Below are positions 9,489 through 17,029 of a stretch of 38,152 bases of DNA, one piece after another (the first letter of the stretch is position 1; each line of letters begins with the position of its first letter). The translations under genes were made by a program, and so were the position numbers. The notes beneath the pieces are model-generated. The model did no database searches. It was given only the letters and a program-made list of their open reading frames with translations, and was not told the origin of the DNA. This stretch comes from Candidatus Terraquivivens tikiterensis. GTDB taxonomy: Archaea > Thermoproteota > Nitrososphaeria_A > Caldarchaeales > Wolframiiraptoraceae. The stretch lies in assembly GCA_003056285.1 (NCBI GenBank), contig NDWU01000003.1, positions 69,522 to 107,673 of the forward strand, written 5' to 3'.

Positions 9489-10205
9489 TTAAACGTTGCC
9501 GGTGCCTAAAAGGTTGTTAAAGAAGAAGGCCGGTTGGAGGTTGACGCTCAGCCTAACCTTATCGCCATCCTTAAGGCCATACCTCTCCCTAAGTTTGTAG
9601 GGCGAGACAACCTCTATCACAGATGCATCGTGATGCGTCCTTTCTATGAAGAGTATGGCGCATTCATCTACGTCGTTGAAAACAGCCTTAACGCACTTTG
9701 CGCCACCATAGCTCCTCTTCTCATCCTTGAAGCCTTCTATCACTATGTCCGCAACCCTCTCGAGTAGAAGCCTGCCCTCTATCGAGGCGCTCGACGAAAG
9801 CCTTACGTTGAGCGTACCCAAGAAAGGCTCAAAACCAAGCCTTTCCTTGAGCTGATTGTAATAACCAGGAAGTCCGATGTAGTAGGCGCCCTCGCCGAGC
9901 CCAGAAAATACCCTTCCTTCCAGGGTTATCTTCACGGGTCTCTCGAAGATCCCCTTCAACCTAGCGTACAACCCGATCAACTCGTTTACCCCTTTTTCTG
10001 TTAACCTCACGTAGGTTTCTTTCCCGACGATCCTTCTTGTTACGTAGCCCTCCCTCTCCAGCTGGATGAGAAGCCTGGAGGCTGTCTGTTGCGAAACCTC
10101 AACCTGCTTTGCAAGCATCGACGTGGTTATCTTGACCTCACGAGCAAAAGCGGCACCCTCTGCCAAGAATATCAGAATGCTCTCCTTTCCTCTTAGGAGC
10201 CCCAT
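9489..10205 (-). CDS. ribK: CTP-dependent riboflavin kinase with N-terminal winged helix (RbkR-like)
   Basis: Archaeal riboflavin kinase makes FMN from riboflavin using CTP. Residues 1-90 form a winged helix (TTSMLAKQVEVSQQTASRLL, then REGYVTRRI). Residues about 95-230 form the DUF120 kinase fold, with GEGAYYIGLPGYY, LGFEPFLGTLNVRL and the late SPYKLRERYGLKDGD motif. Proteins with this fusion (RbkR) are known in some archaea as combined kinase and transcriptional regulator of riboflavin genes. Regulation here is therefore plausible but inferred. The start is the ATG at 10205. No other riboflavin gene is in the window. Confidence 0.9.
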   Translation of the reverse strand: MGLLRGKESILIFLAEGAAFAREVKITTSMLAKQVEVSQQTASRLLIQLEREGYVTRRIVGKETYVRLTEKGVNELIGLYARLKGIFERPVKITLEGRVFSGLGEGAYYIGLPGYYNQLKERLGFEPFLGTLNVRLSSSASIEGRLLLERVADIVIEGFKDEKRSYGGAKCVKAVFNDVDECAILFIERTHHDASVIEVVSPYKLRERYGLKDGDKVRLSVNLQPAFFFNNLLGTGNV

Positions 10206-10272
10206 ACGAAGAGCCGTCCCGTGCGCCGGCCTATGCTACCGATCGCTGACTCCCCGGCATCAGAAACGCTCC

Positions 10273-10878
10273 TCATAGATTTATAGTTTCGTTAACCATT
10301 AGACCTTTCTCGGTAAATATGAGTACGTCTATGCCGTTCCCGCTCGCCGCATCCCTAGCTATCGAGGCCTTGATTGCCTTTATGGAAAGATCGTAAAGCT
10401 CCTTCGGCGTCATGTCTTCCCTGTAATCGCTTTCAATGACACCTATCGCTATCTCAGCACCAGAGCCTACGACGGCATAGTCGTCCTCTATCATGGAGCC
10501 AAGCGGGTCCAGGACTATGACGTGCGCCCCGCTCTCATCAAAGCCCCCTACAACGCTTTCCGTCAAGTAGGGGAAGAACCTGCTGCTGAAGAGGTAGTTA
10601 GATAAGACCTTAGCTACCGTCTGTACCCTTGGCTCTATACGGTTCTCGATTCTGTAGAGGTTTATCACGGCCGTCGCATCCCTTATGAGCATCTGCATGT
10701 CGGCCACGAACCCTGCGCAAGCGGCGCCTATCTTAGGGGTTATCTGGAAGACCTTCCTGACGGATTTGCTCATGACGAAGTAGCCGTATGAAAGCCTCTT
10801 CTCCGAGGCCAGGGCGACAGCGTTCTTGCTCCTGATGCCCAGCGTCGTCGCACCCGGGTATGGAAACTGAGTGCTCAA
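10273..10878 (-). CDS. psmB: Proteasome beta subunit, probably non-catalytic
   Basis: Beta-type subunit of the 20S proteasome. The family fold is clear: GATTLGIRSKNAVALASEKR, then LSYGYFVMSKSVRKV, and later VVGSGAEIAIGVIE. Active beta subunits self-cleave before Thr1 of GTTTVGI. Aligning here puts Ala10 at the Thr1 position and Glu at the position of Asp17, while the Lys33 equivalent is kept (SVRKV). This matches, from memory, the unprocessed beta subunit class of Sulfolobales. It should assemble with an active paralogue encoded elsewhere. The start is TTG at 10878, with no other usable start before the fold. It is divergent from a PAC2 gene. Confidence 0.9.
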   Translation of the reverse strand: MSTQFPYPGATTLGIRSKNAVALASEKRLSYGYFVMSKSVRKVFQITPKIGAACAGFVADMQMLIRDATAVINLYRIENRIEPRVQTVAKVLSNYLFSSRFFPYLTESVVGGFDESGAHVIVLDPLGSMIEDDYAVVGSGAEIAIGVIESDYREDMTPKELYDLSIKAIKASIARDAASGNGIDVLIFTEKGLMVNETINL

Positions 10879-11090
10879 GCCCGCTCACCGATCTGCCTGG
10901 TTAATCGTATTTTAAGCGGCATACTTAAACGTTCACCATCTCATAAGGTTTTCCAATACAAAAAGTTTGGCAAACGTTTTCGATGCTTGCGGCACCCTCG
11001 ACTTATTCCCGTCTAATTTTTTATCAGCTTTGAGGTCCGGCCCACGCGTTGGTTAGGTTAAATAGTGGAGCGATAAACAATTAAAAAGGC

Positions 11091-11900
11091 ATGGAAGAAA
11101 TCATCCGATTTTACGGGTCGCCTAACCTAAAGGAGCCCTATCTAGTCGCCGGCTTCTACGGCTGGTCCGACGGCGGAAGGGTGTCGAGTATGTCGCTCCT
11201 TTACCTCTTAACGAGGCTCCCGTCAAAACTCCTTGCCGAGATCGACGCAGAGCCCTTCTACGATTTTACGGTAAGGAGGCCTTACGTCTCTTATAAGTCA
11301 GGCACGATCGTCAGCTATACTATGCCGAAGAACGAGTTTTGGTACGTCGAGGAAGCAGGGGGTCGATCGCTTGTGCTTTTCCTTGGCGAGGAACCGAATC
11401 TAAACTGGTTAAGGTACGTTAGCGCCATGATGCATGTGATTAAAAAGTTTGGAATAAAGAGGGTCTACACGGTAGGCGGTCTCTTGGACAGGATACCGCA
11501 CACGGTCGAGCCCATGATCAGCTTCTTCGTCAACAGCGAAAACCTCAAGAAAGAGGTATGGATGCTTGGCGGTGAGCTCTCGGACTACGAAGGACCGAGC
11601 AGCATCCATAGCCTTATCCTGTACATGTGCATGAACGAGGGCATAGAGGGCATGAGCATATGGGCTCACTCTCCAATCTACCTTCCATTCCCTGACATTC
11701 AGACGACTTACTACTTGACAAAGAAGCTCGTGGAGCTTCTCAACATAGATCTGGACCTGAGCGGCTTCGAGGCTGAGAGTAAGGACTTCAGGGCCAGGCT
11801 CGACATGGAGGTGCAGAGCCAGCCAGAGCTGAGGAGGTTGGTTCTGGAGCTGGAGGAGGAGTACTATAGGACGCGAAGGAAGCTCGGATACATCTCTTAG
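11091..11900 (+). CDS. PAC2 family protein (proteasome assembly chaperone-like), second copy
   Basis: Member of the PAC2/COG1938-like family. Characteristic parts are PYLVAGFYGWSDGGRVSSM (residues about 17-35), FGIKRVYTVGGLLDRIPHT (about 120-138), and the acidic C-terminal helix ELRRLVLELEEEYYRTRRKL. It is divergent from the proteasome beta gene across a 212-base gap, a context that supports the proposed role in proteasome assembly. Possible promoter elements are GTTAAATAG about 35 bases before the ATG, while the run AATTAAAAAGGC directly precedes it. It shares only family-level similarity with the PAC2 gene at 5.8 kb, so the two are likely paralogues with separate partners. Confidence 0.83.
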   Translation: MEEIIRFYGSPNLKEPYLVAGFYGWSDGGRVSSMSLLYLLTRLPSKLLAEIDAEPFYDFTVRRPYVSYKSGTIVSYTMPKNEFWYVEEAGGRSLVLFLGEEPNLNWLRYVSAMMHVIKKFGIKRVYTVGGLLDRIPHTVEPMISFFVNSENLKKEVWMLGGELSDYEGPSSIHSLILYMCMNEGIEGMSIWAHSPIYLPFPDIQTTYYLTKKLVELLNIDLDLSGFEAESKDFRARLDMEVQSQPELRRLVLELEEEYYRTRRKLGYIS

Positions 11901-11928
11901 ATGCCCTAGCGGGTACGCGTGGTGTGCT

Positions 11929-13026
11929 TTGAGCGAGAGGCATCTGACGGACCTTGACGGTTCCGTGGGAGAGGGTGGAGGCCAGATACTGAGGGTTGCC
12001 ATAGCCCTCTCCGCCGTGCTGCTAAAGCCCGTCAGGATATACAACGTCAGGGCCAAAAGGTCGCCCCCTGGCCTCAGGCCGCAACACCTGACGGCGGTTA
12101 AGGCAGTTGCTTGGTTGGCGGACGCTGAGGTTAAGGGGTTGAGCGTAGGGTCGAGCGAGGTCATCTTCTTTCCGAGGAGGCTTAAGGGCGGAAAGATGAC
12201 GTTCGATGCGGGAACTGCTGGCAGCACGACGCTAATCCTCCAGTCCTTGATGCCGGCGATGGCCTTCGCGGAAGAACGCGTAGAGGCCGAGATAAGGGGA
12301 GGGACCAACAACCCCATGGCACCCACTTTTGAGTACTTGTCCTACGTGCTCCTACCCGTGCTTAGGAACATGGGTTGTAGCTTCTCGCTCGATTTGCTGA
12401 GGCGCGGTTTTTATCCAAGGGGTCAAGGAATAGTCAGGGCTGTCTCGGAGCCCGTGGATTATCTGAGGCCGATTAAGCTAACGGAATTTTCTGGCGTAGA
12501 GAAGATATCCGGTATCAGCTACAGCTGTAGATTGCCGGGCCACATAGCCGAGCGTATGGCCAAGAGCGCGTCTAGGTTTTTGAGCGAGAACGGTTACGAA
12601 AACACCGATATATCTTTGGAGGTGTTGCAGCAGAACGCGGCAAAATGTTCCGTGGATCCGGGCTGCGGCATCATACTGTTCGCTAGGACAAAGGAAGGCC
12701 ACATCATCGCGTCTGACAGCCTTGGAAGGCTGGGCGTTCCTGCCGAGAAGGTAGGCGAGGAGGCAGCGGCAGACCTGGTAAAACAGTTGAACGCTAAAGC
12801 ACCAGTTGACAAGCACCTTGGCGACCAGCTGGTTATATGGGTTGCAATAGCAAAAGGTTACTCTGAGTACAGGGTTACTGAGCTAACGTTGCACACCCTT
12901 ACGAGCATAGAGGTCTGTGAGAAGATGACCGGCGCGGAGTTCACAGTCAACGGCTCGCTCGGTGAGCCTTGTAGGATATCTTGTAAGGGCATAGGCTTGA
13001 TGCGGAAAACTGGGGAAGAGCGTTAG
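11929..13026 (+). CDS. rtcA: RNA 3'-terminal phosphate cyclase
   Basis: Converts RNA 3'-phosphate ends to 2',3'-cyclic phosphates with ATP through an adenylated histidine. Diagnostic motifs are DLDGSVGEGGGQILRVAIAL at the N-terminus, RPQHLTAVKAVAWL, GGTNNPMAPT, and KHLGDQLVIW, in which His296 is the likely adenylated residue. Length of 365 is slightly above the usual 340. The start is TTG at 11929, which gives the usual distance to the EGGGQILR motif. The gene follows the PAC2 gene by 28 bases. No RtcB or RtcR is seen nearby. Confidence 0.93.
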   Translation: MSERHLTDLDGSVGEGGGQILRVAIALSAVLLKPVRIYNVRAKRSPPGLRPQHLTAVKAVAWLADAEVKGLSVGSSEVIFFPRRLKGGKMTFDAGTAGSTTLILQSLMPAMAFAEERVEAEIRGGTNNPMAPTFEYLSYVLLPVLRNMGCSFSLDLLRRGFYPRGQGIVRAVSEPVDYLRPIKLTEFSGVEKISGISYSCRLPGHIAERMAKSASRFLSENGYENTDISLEVLQQNAAKCSVDPGCGIILFARTKEGHIIASDSLGRLGVPAEKVGEEAAADLVKQLNAKAPVDKHLGDQLVIWVAIAKGYSEYRVTELTLHTLTSIEVCEKMTGAEFTVNGSLGEPCRISCKGIGLMRKTGEER

Positions 13027-13038
13027 GGACAGCGTGTC

Positions 13039-13818
13039 TCAAGCTCGAAACTTTGCGGCCCTGTTGGCTATCATCGCAGAGAGGACGCCCGCCGGAACGC
13101 CGCCGTCTATGTTAACCACACCTATGCCGAGCGAGCAGGACTGGAGCATAGCCATCAACGCCGTCTTGCCCTTACCGCCGTACCCGTAACCGGACGATGT
13201 TGGTACGGCGACTATCGGCAAGTCTATGAGGCTTCCGACAACCGTCGGAAGGGCACCCTCCCTTCCTGCCACGACCACGAGTACGTCCGCATCCCATTCC
13301 AAAAGGGCTCTAAGCGGTTCGAAAAGCCTATGCAGGCCGGCAGCTCCAACATCGTAGAATGCTTTTACTGCGCAACCCATCTCCTCGGCAACCACCCTTG
13401 CTTCCTCGGCTATGGGTATGTCGTGCGTCCCGGCCGTGAGTATGCCGACCCTTCCGCCAGTGCTGGGTCTTAGGAACCCCTTCCTCCTTACAACAAGCAA
13501 CTTTGCTAGCTCATTATACTGTAGCTCACAGTCTCCTGGTAGGCGCATTATTATTCTCCTGTATCTTTCCTCTTGAAGCCTGGTAACTATAACCCTGCCG
13601 GCTTCTTTAAGGAATGCATGCAGTATCTCCAGAAGTTGTTCATCCGTTTTCCCCTCGGCCAACACAAGCTCAGGTATGCCCCTCCTTAACTCCCTACCAA
13701 CATCCAGCTTGGCGAAGCCAGAGACCTCTTGGATGGCAAGAAGCTTTATGAGCCTCTCGGCTTCCTCGACGCTCAATTGGCCTTTAGATACCTTACTTAG
13801 TACCTCGCGTAGGTTCAT
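13039..13818 (-). CDS. larB: LarB, nickel-pincer nucleotide synthesis carboxylase
   Basis: LarB carboxylates and hydrolyses nicotinic acid adenine dinucleotide (NaAD), the first step to the nickel-pincer nucleotide of lactate racemase-type enzymes. The protein has the AIR carboxylase (PurE)-like C-terminal fold: GILTAGTHDIPIAEEARVVA, YDVGAAGLHRLF, VVVAGREGALPTVVGSLIDL and VPTSSGYGYGGKGKTAL. An N-terminal helical part (1-60) is typical of LarB, and length of 259 fits. LarE lies upstream on the same strand, separated by about 720 bases of transposon debris. LarC and a target racemase are not in the window. The stop is 12 bases from the convergent rtcA stop. Confidence 0.92.
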   Translation of the reverse strand: MNLREVLSKVSKGQLSVEEAERLIKLLAIQEVSGFAKLDVGRELRRGIPELVLAEGKTDEQLLEILHAFLKEAGRVIVTRLQEERYRRIIMRLPGDCELQYNELAKLLVVRRKGFLRPSTGGRVGILTAGTHDIPIAEEARVVAEEMGCAVKAFYDVGAAGLHRLFEPLRALLEWDADVLVVVAGREGALPTVVGSLIDLPIVAVPTSSGYGYGGKGKTALMAMLQSCSLGIGVVNIDGGVPAGVLSAMIANRAAKFRA

Positions 13819-13838
13819 TCGACACCCACTCGGGTGAG

Positions 13839-14162
13839 CTACCCACGGCTGAAAGCCAGTGGGCTTCCTGCTTCAAAGGTGGAGCTTGCTGGTATCCCTA
13901 CCAGTAGAGGCTCCACCTCGGCAGGCGAATCAGGGCTGCCCCATCCCCTCATCTTTATTCTACATGCAGAAATCCAGTCCCTATAAGGGTTTTCGTAGCC
14001 TAGCCCTTCCGGGGTGCCGCTCGGAATTCTCTCCTTCCCGTTCCACTGTGCTAGAAAGTAGTTGTAGGTCTGCCTGCAAAGCTCCAAAGTTTCCAGCAGC
14101 CTTTCTTCATGCTCTGTTTTCGGGTAAAGCCTGAACTTGTAGGTCAATTGGACTTTTTGCAT
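13839..14162 (-). pseudogene. tnpB: tnpB, large internal deletion
   Basis: A 107-residue open frame. The first 45 or so residues (MQKVQLTYKFRLYPKTEHEE, then RLLETLELCRQTYNYFLAQW) match the TnpB helix-turn-helix start. The last 35 (SPAEVEPLLVGIPASSTFEA, then GSPLAFSRG) resemble the variable TnpB tail next to the element end. The whole RuvC-like nuclease and zinc finger between them are missing. The ATG overlaps the element's gene order: it starts directly after the tnpA stop. Product, if made, would have no nuclease site. Confidence 0.8.
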
Positions 14163-14246
14163 TCACTTCCCCTTCTGTTCTTCTATGTATTTCTGTATCG
14201 TTTCATCCGAAACATGTCCATAAATCGAGACGAAGTATGAGAAGAC
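14163..14246 (-). pseudogene. tnpA: tnpA (Y1 transposase) C-terminal remnant
   Basis: In the frame ending at the TGA directly before the tnpB ATG, the minus strand reads VFSYFVSIYGHVSDETIQKY followed by IEEQKGK. This is the typical last helix of IS200-type Y1 transposases (pattern YFV..GHVSEE...KYIEEQ). The catalytic HUH motif would lie upstream and is absent, so only about 27 residues survive. Confidence 0.75.
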
Positions 14247-14312
14247 GATATATAAATGCTCGCTTTCATCCTACCCATGAATGGTGTGGGATTTCCCGCT
14301 CACATTGTTAAA

Positions 14313-14500
14313 ACCGATAGGTTCTTGTTTCTAAGGCTTTTCGGCCATCCGTAACCCTTCTAGGCTCCCGCCTCAAAACCATTCGCTTACGACCCACGTC
14401 TAAGGTATGGGTTTTTACCCATCGCTGGTCTCTAAAACCCTTCTCCCTGAGCCTCCGCTCATGCATCCGGAGCGGCAGAAGTTGGTTACCTACCGAGCTT
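14313..14500 (-). mobile_element. Second TnpB tail relic next to the miniature element
   Basis: The minus strand reads GLRMAEKPLETRTYRF and then a stop close to the neighbouring element's left end. This resembles the TnpB tail PMKALEAGIPT found at 17.95 kb. A hairpin-like ACCCACGTCTAAGGTATGGG lies at about 14389-14408. No longer coding. It is either a nested insertion or a rearranged part of the neighbouring element. Assignment rests on short matches only. Confidence 0.4.
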
Positions 14501-14539
14501 ACATCTCAACGTTAAAAGCTTATAATTTCTCGCCGAGCA

Positions 14540-15418
14540 CTATGCAGGATTCCCAGTAGGGGTGGACTTGCCCGTATTTCGGAGGGGCTCGAGAAAGCTC
14601 CCTTTCCTGTAGCCCTCCATGTCGAGCGTAACGAAGCTGAAGCCCAATCCCTTGATGTATGCCGCTATCCTATCCATAAGGTTCATGTCAAACATAAGGT
14701 GCCTTTCTTCCCTGCCGACCTCTATCCTGACAATATCTCCGTGAACCCTGACGCGGAGAGTCTTTGGATTAACGTGCATCCTTATGAAAGACTCAGCCAT
14801 CTCGACCTTTCTAAGGAGCTCAGCGCTTATCGGCTGACCGTACGCTATTCTAGACGCGAGGCATGGCGAAGAAGGTTTAAGCGCTGTGGGTAGGTCGAGG
14901 AGCCTCGAGATTTCCCTAACGAGTTCCTTCCTTATTCCCAACTCGGCCAAAGGGCTCCTAACCCCGAACTTTCTGGCAGCCTCTATTCCCGGTCTAAAAT
15001 CTTCCAGGTCTTCAAAGTTTGTACCGTCTACTATTTGCTCAACTTTCAGTTCGGCTGCGAGATCCAGGAGCTTGGCGTAAAGCTCTTCCTTGCAAAAGTA
15101 GCACCTGTCAGGCATGTTTCTTGTGTATTCTGGCTTTGTCGTCTCGTCGACGTCCACGAAGATGTGTTTGATGCCTATGAGTTTAGCTATGTCCGCAGCC
15201 TCCTTCAACTCCCAGCTAGGGACGGACGGCGAACGGGCCGTGACAGCGTAGGCCTTATCCCCTAACACCATGTGAGCGACCTTAGCGACAAGCGTGCTGT
15301 CGACGCCCCCTGAGAATGCAACCAAAACGCTGTTGAACTGCTTAAACCAGGCCATGAGCGCTGAGAGGCTCGAACCCGCATCTTCCATCATCTTCCATAC
15401 AGAATATACTTTAATCAA
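14540..15418 (-). CDS. larE: LarE, ATP-dependent sacrificial sulfur transferase
   Basis: LarE adenylates the carboxylates made by LarB and inserts sulfur, building the thiocarboxylates that bind nickel. Visible motifs are the PP-loop SGGVDS (36-41), PDRCYFCKEELY with C106 and C109, DGTNFEDLEDFRPG, and KPSSPCLASRIAYG with C186 at the position of the sacrificial cysteine of the Lactobacillus enzyme. A single cysteine there would imply the sacrificial mechanism, but the extra CxxC could allow an iron-sulfur variant. The start may be the ATG at 15418 or the ATG pair at 15391/15388, since the first nine residues are not family-like. LarB lies downstream beyond transposon debris. Confidence 0.92.
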   Translation of the reverse strand: MIKVYSVWKMMEDAGSSLSALMAWFKQFNSVLVAFSGGVDSTLVAKVAHMVLGDKAYAVTARSPSVPSWELKEAADIAKLIGIKHIFVDVDETTKPEYTRNMPDRCYFCKEELYAKLLDLAAELKVEQIVDGTNFEDLEDFRPGIEAARKFGVRSPLAELGIRKELVREISRLLDLPTALKPSSPCLASRIAYGQPISAELLRKVEMAESFIRMHVNPKTLRVRVHGDIVRIEVGREERHLMFDMNLMDRIAAYIKGLGFSFVTLDMEGYRKGSFLEPLRNTGKSTPTGNPA

Positions 15419-15499
15419 TAAATCTAAATTAAAAGTTTTGAGGTAGAGCTATCATATGCGTGCCAACCCCTTGAGCATTCTCCTTCACGCTTCAAAAAG

Positions 15500-15690
15500 C
15501 TCACCATGAACTATCCGCGGCTGCAATACCGCGGCTTCTTGCATCTACGATGGAGCCTGCTATTATCTCCACCAGTAGGGATCAACCCCGACAGGTGATC
15601 AGGTCTGACTGCAAAGCTCCAAAGTTTCATTTGACGCTCTCCGCGGCTGAAGCCGGAGATTCTTGCTTCTAAGGCTTTCTCGTCGGGTTT
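15500..15690 (-). mobile_element. Two degenerate IS200/605-type right ends
   Basis: Two separate traces occur on the minus strand. At about 15506-15560 ATGAACTATCCGCGGC leads into a hairpin and CGGCTTCTTGCATC. At about 15628-15672 CTCTCCGCGGCTGAAGCC leads into GGAGATTCTTGCTTC, and the minus strand reads EKALEARISGFSRGE, like a TnpB tail. Between them, CTGCAAAGCTCCAAAGTTTC also occurs word for word near 14074 in the miniature element, which supports common origin. Part of a 350-base gene-free stretch between larE and the methyltransferase. Confidence 0.55.
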
Positions 15691-15772
15691 TTGTAAAAAT
15701 TCAGCGCGACGTTTTTAAACTACGGATAGTTTTTTAGAAAAGTCTTTTTGTTGCCGGATGCCTTAACATTTC

Positions 15773-16465
15773 GTGCCAGGGCTCGGAAAGAACTGGTGGA
15801 GGGTCATAAGGGCTCTCGACAGGCTCTCGCACTTCTACGATGAATTGAACTCGGTAATATCGCTCGGCAGGGATAAAGAGCTCAGGAGGGCTGTTGCCAG
15901 AAATCTAGGAAACGTATGCGGCGTCGTGCTCGATGCCGGTGCGGGAAACGGGGCTATGACGAAAGCCGTGCTTGCCGAGAATCCGAGGCTGAGCCTCGTC
16001 GTCATGTTGGATTTCTTGCCGGGAATGCTGAAGAAGGCCGACGTGGAACGCTCCCTTTGCGAGAGGGTCGTCGGGGTGTTCGAGGCAATGCCGATAAGGA
16101 GCGGCTCGGTCGACGGCGTGGTGATGGCGTTTTCCTTGCGCGATGCCTACGACGTTTATGCTGCTTTACAAAACGTCAAAAGGGTCATGAAGGAGGGCGG
16201 GAGGCTCGGGATTCTTGAGCTCGGGAAGCCCGATTGCGCGCTCAAGCGCTTACTCGTCTCTTTATATTGGAAGCTCATATCGCCGATGCTTGCGTTTCTG
16301 AAGCTAGGAAGGAAAGGTTTGCTTGCCTACGAAATATATCCAACGTACATGAAGATGCCCAAGAACAGGGTTCTTGTTGAAACGATTAAAACTTTTTTTG
16401 AAAACGTGAGCGTTGAGAAGAGGATGCTGGACGGTGTTTTGCTGATAAGCGCATCGCATGGTTAA
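15773..16465 (+). CDS. Class I SAM-dependent methyltransferase, UbiE/MenG-like
   Basis: Predicted methyltransferase of the UbiE/COQ5 type, which methylates quinone precursors. SAM-binding motif I is VVLDAGAGNGAMT (about residues 51-63), motif II follows as VVMLDFLPGMLKKA, and FEAMPIRSGSVDGVVMAFSL is the motif around the usual FxxMPF. The late part RLGILELGKPDCALKR and YPTYMKMP resembles menaquinone methyltransferases. Length of 230 fits. The start is GTG at 15773. A quinone substrate is plausible but not shown, since no other quinone gene is nearby. Confidence 0.78.
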   Translation: MPGLGKNWWRVIRALDRLSHFYDELNSVISLGRDKELRRAVARNLGNVCGVVLDAGAGNGAMTKAVLAENPRLSLVVMLDFLPGMLKKADVERSLCERVVGVFEAMPIRSGSVDGVVMAFSLRDAYDVYAALQNVKRVMKEGGRLGILELGKPDCALKRLLVSLYWKLISPMLAFLKLGRKGLLAYEIYPTYMKMPKNRVLVETIKTFFENVSVEKRMLDGVLLISASHG

Positions 16466-16498
16466 ATACACCCCTCAACCATCTTTTGTTGGTCAGTA

Positions 16499-17029
16499 TT
16501 GAGGAGGGGCTTATTCATAGGAAGGTTCCAGCCAATACACATGGGTCACGTCGAGGCAATAAAGCACATACTATCAGAGAACGAAGAGGCCATAATCGTC
16601 GTAGGGAGCGCGCAGTACAGCCACACGTTCGAAAATCCCTTCACGGCCGGCGAGAGGATCGAGATGGTCAGAATGGCCCTAGAGGAGGCAGGCATAGACC
16701 TTAGGAAGGTTCTGATAATACCGGTACCCGACGTGGGCTCCCACCCCATGTGGGTTGCGCACGTTAAGTCGTTAGTTCCAAGCTTCCAAACGGTATACAC
16801 TAACAACCCGCTTGTCACGCAGCTATTCAGGGAGGCGGGCTATGAGGTGAAACCCATCGAGATGTTCAGGAGAGAGGAGCTTATAGCTACGAGGATAAGG
16901 AAGATGATGTTGGAGGACGGTGATTGGAGGCAGCTCGTGCCAAAGTCCGTGGCCCAGTTCATCGACAGGATAGAAGGTACAAAGAGGCTTAAGACGGTAG
17001 TCAGCACGGACTCGCCTGCTCACGTCTAA
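16499..17029 (+). CDS. nadM: Nicotinamide-nucleotide adenylyltransferase, archaeal type
   Basis: Joins NMN (and often NaMN) to ATP to give NAD or NaAD. The nucleotidyltransferase signature GRFQPIHMGH is at residues 8-17, with the late ATRIRKMM motif completing the ATP site. Other family-typical parts are GSAQYSHTFENPFTAGER and VYTNNPLVTQLFREAGY. The start is TTG at 16499, only seven residues before the signature, as expected. Its 3' end overlaps the convergent SAM hydroxide adenosyltransferase gene by 29 bases. NaAD, one possible product, is the LarB substrate, so closeness to larB and larE may be functional. Confidence 0.93.
   Translation: MRRGLFIGRFQPIHMGHVEAIKHILSENEEAIIVVGSAQYSHTFENPFTAGERIEMVRMALEEAGIDLRKVLIIPVPDVGSHPMWVAHVKSLVPSFQTVYTNNPLVTQLFREAGYEVKPIEMFRREELIATRIRKMMLEDGDWRQLVPKSVAQFIDRIEGTKRLKTVVSTDSPAHV

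Larger units (their letters stand above)
13834..14312 (-). mobile_element. Miniature IS200/IS605-type element (deleted tnpA-tnpB)
   Basis: Best preserved member of the relic family in this window. On the minus strand, from high to low coordinate, it has a left end with hairpin CCCATGAATGGTGTGGG (14271-14290 area), the tail of tnpA, the N-terminal codons of tnpB, the C-terminal codons of tnpB, and a right end with hairpin and GTGAGCTACCC. Both genes have lost their middles, so it cannot move by itself and would need a full-length relative. It separates larE from larB. Confidence 0.8.

Noticed and set aside
11409-12326. 305-residue minus-strand frame across the PAC2 and rtcA genes
   Set aside because: It is antisense to two genes with clear family motifs, and its translation is low-complexity without known motifs.
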